The notes below the pieces were generated by a model. The model was given only the letters and a program-made list of their open reading frames with translations, did no database searches and was not told where the DNA came from. Positions 1 to 4,936 of a stretch of 7,286 nt of DNA are shown here, one piece after another (within the stretch, counting starts at the first letter, position 1; every line of letters starts with the position of its first letter). Made by a program: the position numbers and the translations under genes. The DNA comes from JBFIHF01 sp964411125 (lineage in GTDB: Bacteria; Myxococcota_A; Bradymonadia; Bradymonadales; Bradymonadaceae): assembly GCA_964411125.1 (NCBI GenBank), contig CAYPJU010000149.1:1-7286 (forward strand). The letters run 5' to 3'.

Positions 1-94
1 CGGTCACCCGGTCACCGTTCGCCCGGTCAAGGTCCCCGGTCCCGCTCCCCGGTCCCTGCTCCCCGCTCCCGGGGCCCCGGTCCCGGGTCCCCGC
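1..94. repeat. GC-rich degenerate short tandem repeat, minus strand rich in G-runs
   Basis: The stretch is made of imperfect units of about 6-8 bases resembling CCGGTCC, CCGCTCC and CGGGTCC, packed end to end and probably continuing past the left edge of the window. It starts directly after the stop codon of the minus-strand lipoprotein gene (95-817). Read on the minus strand it gives about ten closely spaced runs of three or four G, separated by 2-4 bases, which fits a G-quadruplex-forming pattern. It also contains the 12-base palindrome CCGGGGCCCCGG at 69-80. No reading frame in it looks like a gene. It would lie in the 3' untranslated region of the lipoprotein transcript and could help end transcription, but that is inference. 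Confidence 0.75.
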
Positions 95-817
95 TCAAGT
101 GGCGATCGGCGGCAGGTCGTAGATGCCCTCGCCTTCGATCACGATCGCGTCGTGATTATCACCTTCGATCGTGATTTCGATTCGCCCTTCGGGCGACCCG
201 TAGACGTCGGATCGGCCGTCCTCGCTCTCCGTCTTCAGAAGCTCCGACGCGCGGACGGGCCCCTGGAACAGGATTCGAAGGTCGGTCTCCGCGCCCGCAT
301 CGACCTCGCCGTCGAACGTCGTCATCGTTCCCGAATCCTCCACCGACATCAGGGGGAGAGTCGCCTTGGAAACACCGTCGGCGTCGAAGAGCTCGATCTT
401 CGTGACTTGAAGCCCGGTGGCCGCAACCGCACCCACGTTGGTGAGGCGGATCATCAGCTGGCCGTCTTCGCAGTTCAGCGCATCGTACGTGCACTCCTCG
501 CCTTCGGCACAGGGCGCGGCGTCTCCCGCGAACGCGCCACTGCTCTCACCCGAGGAGCGTTCCTCCGAGGGACTGTAGCCCTGGTCGGGGCAATCCCAGT
601 AGCTCCCGAGGTGGCCCGAGATGAAGATGCCTTCCAGGACCGCATCGATGGCGGGATCCGGCTTCTCCTTGCGCGGGTCTGGATCCGGGTCCGGTTCTTC
701 GCAGCCGGCGAAGCACTCGGTCTCCTCCTCCTCCTTGTTGTCCTCAGGAGGCTGGATACATCCCACAGTGGTCAGCGAGAGAGAGGCGAAGAGCGCGGCG
801 GTCAGTAGCTTTTTCAT
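95..817 (-). CDS. Predicted outer-membrane lipoprotein of unknown function
   Basis: This 240-residue protein begins with a lipoprotein signal: two lysines, a hydrophobic stretch, and a TVGC lipobox with the modified cysteine at residue 20. Ile follows the cysteine, so by the E. coli +2 rule there is no inner-membrane retention signal. Residues 24-56 are an acidic, proline-rich linker with a PDPDPDP run at 42-48. Six cysteines follow the lipobox (35, 39, 76, 103, 109, 116), enough for three disulfides. From about residue 118 to the end the protein looks like a beta-sandwich of the kind that packs 'TN.G..AATG' strands (LMIRLTNVGAVAATGLQV, then alternating hydrophobic strands to IYDLPPIAT). I do not recognise a named family. 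The start is supported by AGGA six bases upstream. It lies 12 bases after the cytochrome c gene and is almost certainly co-transcribed with it, suggesting a partner role in the envelope. Confidence 0.9.
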   Translation of the reverse strand: MKKLLTAALFASLSLTTVGCIQPPEDNKEEEETECFAGCEEPDPDPDPRKEKPDPAIDAVLEGIFISGHLGSYWDCPDQGYSPSEERSSGESSGAFAGDAAPCAEGEECTYDALNCEDGQLMIRLTNVGAVAATGLQVTKIELFDADGVSKATLPLMSVEDSGTMTTFDGEVDAGAETDLRILFQGPVRASELLKTESEDGRSDVYGSPEGRIEITIEGDNHDAIVIEGEGIYDLPPIAT

Positions 818-829
818 GGTTCATCCTGG

Positions 830-1999
830 TCAGAGTGCTTCGAGAAATTCGATCAGCAGTTGGCGTTGGTTCGAGGGGAGGGCGGTCCCGTGAGGGTGCC
901 CCTGTTCCAGGAGCGCATCGAGATCGGGCGCGCTCCCGTCGTGGAGGTACGGACCTCCGTCTCCGACGCCCAGAAGGCTCGGAACTTTGTAGAATCCTGT
1001 GCCGCGGTCGGGGCTGAACGCCGAGACCGGGTCGCTCGTGAGGAGCTCGGCGGCGACTAGATCGCCCGAGAAGCCGTTGTCCGGGCGATGGCAGCTCGCG
1101 CAGTTTCGTTCGAACACGTCGGCGCCCGCAGAATCGTCACGCGGGTCGACGTCTCGTTCCAGCGACTGCACGAACATCGCGAGCGCCCAGGTGAGCCGAC
1201 GGTCGGGGCGAACACCGAGCGAATGGCCGACGATGTATTGCGTTTCGAATCGAATCGCGAGGGTCGCCGGCGAAACCCGGCGGATCGCGCCGCTCGAATT
1301 CACGTAACCGTTGTGGTTCACGCCCCAGAGGTTCGGAATGGCGAGCGGGTCGTCGACGCCGTCGTCCGTCACGTCGATCGCTCCGGGACCCCACGAGGCG
1401 AAGTTTCCCGGGTCGATCCCCATCGCCTGCGTGAAGAGCCAGCGCCCATGCCCCAGATCGAGGTCTCGCTTGGCCCGGCCGGGTACGCCGTCCGCGCCGT
1501 GGCAGAGGCCGCACGTGGCCGCGACTCGCTCGCGTCCCTGGGGGTCGACGTATCGCGCGAGCCCCTTCGCGTCCCCGTTCTCGTCTGCTTCGATGCCGAC
1601 CTCTTCCCACAGTTCCGGGCGGTCGAGGAGCCACGAGAAGTACGGGTCCTGCCGCATCGGCAGCTCCCAGAACACGCGCTCGCCGAGCGCCAGCCATTCC
1701 TCCACCGTCGTGGGGGTCTCCGCGGGCTCGAGCCCGCTCTCCATCACCGGCAGGAGGTCCCAGCCTCGATCGTCGAGGCCGTAGGCCGCGAGGCGCTTGC
1801 GAGCGTAGGGAAGCTCCGGCTGCCACAACGACGCTTCGAGCTCCGTCCGGCGGAACGCCGCGTCGTTCAGGTAGTCGTCGGAACGATCCATCATCCACTC
1901 CACCGGCGACGTCGTGACGTCGGGGTCCGGCTCGGTCGACCCGCCACACGCGACAGCAGCCGCGGCGGTGAGAAGAAGGATGGCGATTCGTCGGTTCAT
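830..1999 (-). CDS. Di-heme cytochrome c lipoprotein, MauG/cytochrome c peroxidase-like C-terminus
   Basis: The 389-residue product has a signal peptide ending in AVAC (cysteine 18), so it is probably a lipid-anchored periplasmic or outer-membrane protein. Two c-type heme attachment motifs are visible: CGLCH at 163-167 and CASCH at 300-304. After the second comes YKVPSLLGVGDGGPYLHDGS (338-357), which closely resembles the C-terminal 'VPSLRGV...PYFHDGS' signature of the MauG/di-heme peroxidase superfamily. The first 160 residues (Trp-rich, rich in Leu and acidic residues) match nothing I recognise. Its substrate is unknown; electron transfer or peroxidase/oxidase-type chemistry are the family options. 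The start at 1999 was chosen because the hydrophobic signal begins there; longer in-frame starts (to 2074) would bury the signal peptide. The Shine-Dalgarno match is weak (AGG nine to eleven bases... upstream region AGGCTGACC). It is the first gene of a two-gene operon with the downstream lipoprotein and diverges from the DUF1971 gene. Confidence 0.88.
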   Translation of the reverse strand: MNRRIAILLLTAAAAVACGGSTEPDPDVTTSPVEWMMDRSDDYLNDAAFRRTELEASLWQPELPYARKRLAAYGLDDRGWDLLPVMESGLEPAETPTTVEEWLALGERVFWELPMRQDPYFSWLLDRPELWEEVGIEADENGDAKGLARYVDPQGRERVAATCGLCHGADGVPGRAKRDLDLGHGRWLFTQAMGIDPGNFASWGPGAIDVTDDGVDDPLAIPNLWGVNHNGYVNSSGAIRRVSPATLAIRFETQYIVGHSLGVRPDRRLTWALAMFVQSLERDVDPRDDSAGADVFERNCASCHRPDNGFSGDLVAAELLTSDPVSAFSPDRGTGFYKVPSLLGVGDGGPYLHDGSAPDLDALLEQGHPHGTALPSNQRQLLIEFLEAL

Positions 2000-2047
2000 G
2001 GTCAGCCTGTTCTGCAGAGGCCGTGCCGGAACGGTTCGGCGAAGGTC

Positions 2048-2072
2048 GAGAATGCCGGATCCCTGCATTCTC
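2048..2072. promoter_or_regulatory. Perfect 8-bp inverted repeat with 9-base spacer upstream of the cytochrome c gene
   Basis: GAGAATGC at 2048-2055 and GCATTCTC at 2065-2072 are exact reverse complements flanking a nine-base spacer that itself contains GGATCC. The repeat lies 49-73 bases upstream of the cytochrome c start codon in the divergent gap. The symmetry and position fit an operator for a dimeric regulator, or a hairpin in the cytochrome mRNA leader. There is no T-run after it on either strand, so it is not an intrinsic terminator. I cannot assign a regulator. Confidence 0.5.
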
Positions 2073-2142
2073 ACTCGATCTTCTGAGTTCCAGGTCGCTG
2101 CCGACGCCCGATTCCTTCAGGGATTTTCACGACTCCCCCGCG

Positions 2143-2180
2143 CCGGGTGTCAGAAAACTGATGCATCACCCGGACTTTTT
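2143..2180 (+). terminator. Intrinsic-terminator-like hairpin in the leader of the DUF1971 gene
   Basis: CCGGGTG (2143-2149) pairs perfectly with CACCCGG (2167-2173). An inner TCAG-AAAA-CTGA hairpin (2150-2161) stacks directly on this stem, leaving a five-base bulge (TGCAT) on the 3' side. The stem is followed at once by ACTTTTT (2174-2180), so on the plus strand it has the form of a Rho-independent terminator. No plus-strand gene ends nearby; the next plus-strand start is 2265. This makes it a candidate attenuator rather than an end-of-gene terminator. A second small hairpin, CCGGA-CTTTT-TCCGG (2170-2184), reuses the descending arm and would compete with it. Confidence 0.45.
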
Positions 2181-2264
2181 CCGGACCGTCGAGTAAAGGG
2201 TCGGGAAGAGCGGAGCGCGCACTTTTGTTGTGACCCGGAGAACGACCCGCGACCGAGGACAACC

Positions 2265-2570
2265 ATGAACTGGCCGTCGACCCTGGTGCCGTATCACCGC
2301 ACCCCGACCTTCGACAACGAGAGCGTCCCGCCGAACCTGCTGTCGCAGCACACCACCAAGGCGGGGGTGTGGGCGATGCTACGCGTCGTCCAGGGCAAGC
2401 TCGACTTCGTGGACGACACGACGGGAGGGCGGCTGACCCTCGAGCCGCAGCGCCCCGGTTTTATCGAGCCCGAACGCGAGCACCACATCGAGCTGGAAGG
2501 GGAGGTCCGGTTCTATCTCGAATTCTACCGCGACGCGACGGTCGCGCCAGACAGCGGGCCCATGACCTGA
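2265..2570 (+). CDS. DUF1971 (YeaR/TehB-like) domain protein
   Basis: A 101-residue cytoplasmic protein without signal peptide or membrane segments. It matches the DUF1971 pattern throughout: RTPTFDNESVPPNLLSQHTT (12-31), then AGVWAMLRVVQGKLDF (33-48), and a closing GFIEPEREHHIEL segment (65-77), consistent with a small cupin-like beta fold. The family includes E. coli YeaR, whose gene is induced by nitrate and nitric oxide, and an extra domain on some TehB proteins; the biochemical role is unsettled. The length is typical for a stand-alone member. The ATG at 2265 has GAGG at 2255-2258 six bases upstream and begins where family similarity begins; the open frame extends further 5' but that part is not protein-like. 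It is divergent from the cytochrome c gene and followed by a 126-base gap, so it is probably transcribed alone. Confidence 0.85.
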   Translation: MNWPSTLVPYHRTPTFDNESVPPNLLSQHTTKAGVWAMLRVVQGKLDFVDDTTGGRLTLEPQRPGFIEPEREHHIELEGEVRFYLEFYRDATVAPDSGPMT

Positions 2571-2582
2571 CGTCTCGTGGCA

Positions 2583-2603
2583 CGGCGCTCCGTCGCCGCG
2601 CAG
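2583..2603. repeat. Copy 1 of a 19-base intergenic repeat, with hairpin
   Basis: GCGCTCCGTCGCCGCGCAG at 2585-2603 is identical to 6846-6864 and matches 4910-4928 at 16 of 19 positions. Here CGGCG (2583-2587) pairs with CGCCG (2594-2598) around a six-base CTCCGT loop. It sits 12 bases after the stop of the DUF1971 gene, so a role in 3'-end formation is possible, although no T-run follows. Confidence 0.6.
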
Positions 2604-2640
2604 CCCACACTCCTCGAACGCGCACCGCGGACCGCTCACC

Positions 2641-2670
2641 TTCGCACTTCCCCGCTGCGTCTGCTATACA
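2641..2670 (+). promoter_or_regulatory. Possible sigma-70-type promoter for the 2697-4897 operon
   Basis: TTCGCA (2641-2646) and TATACA (2665-2670) are separated by 18 bases and match the -35 and -10 consensus at four of six positions each. TATACA stands out in a GC-rich gap. Transcription would start near 2677, giving a leader of about 20 bases that still contains the GAGG ribosome site before the start codon at 2697. Confidence 0.35.
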
Positions 2671-2696
2671 CCCCGCGTCCCGAGACGAGGTCAGGC

Positions 2697-3602
2697 ATGA
2701 CGCCGAGAACGCTGACAATTCTCGCATTTTCCGCGCTCGTCGGTTGTTCCGATGCCCCGGAGAAGGGCGTGCCCGTGGCCGACGGCGGAACCGATCCCGC
2801 GACAGACGCCGGCACCGCTGACGAAGGCCGCGACCCGTCAGACTGCGAGGGATTCCTGCGCTGGCACGAGGGGGAGTGCCACCTTCCCGAGCACATCGTC
2901 TCCGTTCGGCTCACCGCTACCGCCGGCTTCGATGACTTCGGCGAGCGCCTCTTCGAGGAAGCGCTCGTCTGCTCCTCTCGCCTCGCCGACGAAGAACTCG
3001 CGGGCACCTGGCGCGACGCCAACGAGGTTGTCCTCGAAACCGACGAGTGCATCGTCACGTCGGAGCTCGATCCCCCCAACCCGTTTCCGTACGAGCCGCT
3101 CTCTGCCGAGTTTGGCGACGTCACCGTGGTCGGACCCGACGGTGTGCAAGAACTCACCGCGCTCCACGACTTCGAAGGGTGCCGGACCGCCCCCGAGGAC
3201 GATACGGAGTTCTATGCTTTCGGTGCCTCGTACGATGTCACGATCGGCGGCGGAACCGATGCGGTACCCTACGCGGGTTCGGTGGCGATCCCCGAAGACC
3301 CTGCTCCGGACTGCCCGGAGTTCGTCGCCGGGGAGGCGTACAGCCTCGGGTGGACCGCCAGCGGTGCCGACGCGATGTACATTCGCCTGCGACGAGGGAC
3401 GATGAGGATTGTTTGCGGGACCGATGACGACGGCGAGTTCACGATCCCGGCGGAGGCGACAGCGCTCCTCTCCGAGGATGCAGGCGTCTCCGTCTCCGTC
3501 CGTCCGCGAAACACCGACGAGGCCTTCGATCCCGATTCGAGGACCGCGACGACGCTCCTCGGGGAAGCGTGGTTCGAGTGCGAATTCGTCGATCCGTCGT
3601 GA
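2697..3602 (+). CDS. Predicted lipoprotein of unknown function, first gene of a three-gene operon
   Basis: The 301-residue product starts with a short hydrophobic signal and an LVGC lipobox (cysteine 17, followed by Ser, so probably sorted to the outer membrane). Residues 18-48 form an acidic Gly/Thr/Asp-rich linker. The folded part has eight cysteines (50, 61, 92, 118, 162, 206, 240, 295). Two beta-rich halves are suggested: about 50-200, and about 205-301, where YSLGWTASGADAMYIRL, a cysteine and DDGEFTIPAE look like an Ig-type 'W...gad...C...G.ftiPa' domain. I recognise no named family. GAGG at 2687-2690 is six bases before the ATG, and the signal peptide begins exactly there; the open frame upstream lacks protein character. 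The DoxX-like gene follows after about 31 bases. Confidence 0.9.
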   Translation: MTPRTLTILAFSALVGCSDAPEKGVPVADGGTDPATDAGTADEGRDPSDCEGFLRWHEGECHLPEHIVSVRLTATAGFDDFGERLFEEALVCSSRLADEELAGTWRDANEVVLETDECIVTSELDPPNPFPYEPLSAEFGDVTVVGPDGVQELTALHDFEGCRTAPEDDTEFYAFGASYDVTIGGGTDAVPYAGSVAIPEDPAPDCPEFVAGEAYSLGWTASGADAMYIRLRRGTMRIVCGTDDDGEFTIPAEATALLSEDAGVSVSVRPRNTDEAFDPDSRTATTLLGEAWFECEFVDPS

Positions 3603-3633
3603 GTTCACCGATCTACTGCCCGAGACGTTGACC

Positions 3634-4035
3634 TTGGCGAAATTGCGAGCCGCCGTACGAGCGCTGACCGCCCTCGGTTTCGTCGCCATCGGTGTCGGCC
3701 ACTTCGTCGACCCCGAACCATTCGTCGCGATCGTCCCGCCGTCCCTCCCCGCGCCGCTGGCGCTCGTTTACATCTCCGGGGCTGCGGAACTCCTCGGCGG
3801 AATCGGCCTCCTCGTCCGACCCCTCCGAAGATTCGCCGCGTGGGGGCTCCTCGCGCTCCTCCTCGCCGTGTTCCCCGCCAACATCCACATGGCCGTGAAC
3901 GAGATCTACCTCGCTGGGATGCCCCAGGAGCCCTGGCTTCTCTGGGCGCGGCTCCCGTTCCAGCTCGTCTTCGCCGCCGTCGTCTACTGGGTGGGCCTGC
4001 GCGACGCCGCCGACATGACACCGCCCGACGACTGA
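3634..4035 (+). CDS. DoxX-like four-helix membrane protein (TTG start)
   Basis: About 133 residues with four hydrophobic segments: roughly 6-23, 40-60, 66-85 and 105-122. The sequence GHFVDPEPFVAIVPPSLP between helices 1 and 2, SGAAELLGGIGLL in helix 2, and AAWGLLALLLAVFPANIHMA in helix 3 are typical of the DoxX-like family of small inner-membrane proteins. Their role is poorly defined; some members link to redox or sulfur chemistry. No ATG or GTG lies in frame between the previous stop (3602) and helix 1. Candidate starts are TTG at 3628, 3634 and 3643; 3634 is preferred because GAG at 3622-3624 is nine bases upstream, but the choice is uncertain by a few residues. Earlier ATG codons in frame would overlap the lipoprotein gene by over 100 bases. 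The next gene starts 37 bases after its stop, so the three genes are probably one operon. Confidence 0.82.
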   Translation: MAKLRAAVRALTALGFVAIGVGHFVDPEPFVAIVPPSLPAPLALVYISGAAELLGGIGLLVRPLRRFAAWGLLALLLAVFPANIHMAVNEIYLAGMPQEPWLLWARLPFQLVFAAVVYWVGLRDAADMTPPDD

Positions 4036-4072
4036 ACTACGTTGCGCAGCGGACGCAGCGGCAGGAGGTCGA

Positions 4073-4897
4073 ATGAGCGAGGCGACGGAGTACTTTGGGT
4101 TGTTGCGGGACGCACCGGTAGAGTTCCTGGACCTGCTGGAGACCGACGTCCTCGACGTACTTCAGCAGCAGGGGTGGGACGCCGACGCGACCCTCTTTTA
4201 TATGCAGACGCGCGAGTCGTTCGACGTCGACCTGGCTGTCATGGCGACCCTCCACGCGTGGGACGACGACTCGCCCCTCGCCTGGATCGTCACGACCGTG
4301 GGCCTCAGCGCGCTGGAGCAGGCTTTCGACGAAGACCCGGAAGTCGCCGGTGCGTTCCCCCGCTTCGAGCTCGCCACGGTCTCCAACACGATGTCCCCGA
4401 ACGGCCCGATCCCGCAGTCGCTCGCCGTGGCGCTCGCCGGCGAAGAGTTGCCGGGGTGGGCGTGGGACGAGGTCGATGTCCCGCCCATGGTGGACTGGCT
4501 CTTCTTCACGGCGCAGAACCTCGCGAGCATGATCGTCCACGACGACGCGGTGTTTCGTCTTGGACAGTACGTCATCGGGACGGGCAACCCCGCCCCTGCG
4601 TCCCGCCTACTCGATCTACTCCTGATGCCCGCCTGCCCGCACATGCTCGCCGCCGGTCTCGAGCCGATGGCAGGCGACGAACCGGTCGAGGTCGAGGACT
4701 GGTGGACGTCGCCCGGGCTTCACAACTGCGACCTCGGCTTCGTCTGGGCACTGCCGATCGACGAGCAGGAGCGACGGATCGTGGAGACTGGCGGCGTGGA
4801 AGAACTCTTCACACAACTCGTGGCCCGCGCCGAAGCCGACGGTCGCGAGGACCAGCTCCACGTCGCCTTCGACGTCCTTCGCCTGCCCGCCACCTGA
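4073..4897 (+). CDS. Suppressor-of-fused (SUFU)-like domain protein
   Basis: A 274-residue soluble protein, rich in Asp/Glu and Trp, with no signal peptide or membrane segment. Several segments match the bacterial suppressor-of-fused pattern in order: PLAWIVTTVGLS (68-79, the 'tlvTvGlS' motif), FPRFELATVS (95-104), DWLFFTAQNLASMIV...LGQYVIGTG (141-171, the 'WP..lL..lAr.v..tg' region) and DLGFVWALPIDEQERRIVETGGVEEL (split here at 220-245, the 'f..lyPL...El..l...G.eaL' end). Bacterial SUFU domains have been proposed as immunity proteins in polymorphic toxin systems, but no toxin gene is visible next to it, so that role is only a possibility. The ATG at 4073 has a perfect AGGAGG (4063-4068) four bases upstream, the best ribosome site in the window. 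It is the last gene of the lipoprotein-DoxX-SUFU set and converges on the cysteine-rich gene. Confidence 0.75.
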   Translation: MSEATEYFGLLRDAPVEFLDLLETDVLDVLQQQGWDADATLFYMQTRESFDVDLAVMATLHAWDDDSPLAWIVTTVGLSALEQAFDEDPEVAGAFPRFELATVSNTMSPNGPIPQSLAVALAGEELPGWAWDEVDVPPMVDWLFFTAQNLASMIVHDDAVFRLGQYVIGTGNPAPASRLLDLLLMPACPHMLAAGLEPMAGDEPVEVEDWWTSPGLHNCDLGFVWALPIDEQERRIVETGGVEELFTQLVARAEADGREDQLHVAFDVLRLPAT

Positions 4898-4905
4898 GTC
4901 GTCGT

Positions 4906-4925
4906 CGCGGCGCTCGGTCGCCGCG
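4906..4925. terminator. Hairpin between convergent genes (third, imperfect copy of the 19-base repeat)
   Basis: CGCGGCG (4906-4912) and CGCCGCG (4919-4925) form a perfect 7-bp GC stem around a CTCGGT loop, in the 39-base gap between the SUFU-like gene and the convergent cysteine-rich gene. It could stop or slow RNA polymerase from both sides or protect both 3' ends. There is no T-run on either side, so it is not a classical intrinsic terminator. The overlapping 4910-4928 matches the 19-base repeat at 16 of 19 positions. Confidence 0.55.
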
Positions 4926-4936
4926 CGCGCATCACC

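Noticed and set aside
152..808. 218-residue plus-strand open frame opposite the small lipoprotein gene
   Set aside because: Arg- and Leu-rich shadow frame; the minus-strand frame has a signal peptide, lipobox and ribosome site.
2013..2028. Sigma-54-like site on the minus strand (GGCACG...CTGCA with GG and GC ten bases apart) ahead of the cytochrome c gene
   Set aside because: The spacing and bases fit well, but RNA would start near 2003, leaving only about four bases before the start codon at 1999 and no ribosome site; no later start would keep the signal peptide.
1088..2086. Long open frames on both strands (332 residues on plus, 270 on minus) over the cytochrome c gene
   Set aside because: They are rich in Arg, Ala and Gly without any domain pattern, as expected for shadow frames of a GC-rich gene, while the cytochrome frame has a signal peptide and two heme motifs.
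2159..2168. TGATGCATCA as an FNR/CRP-type site
   Set aside because: FNR sites need TTGAT and ATCAA separated by four bases; here the halves are two bases apart and the outer T and A are missing.
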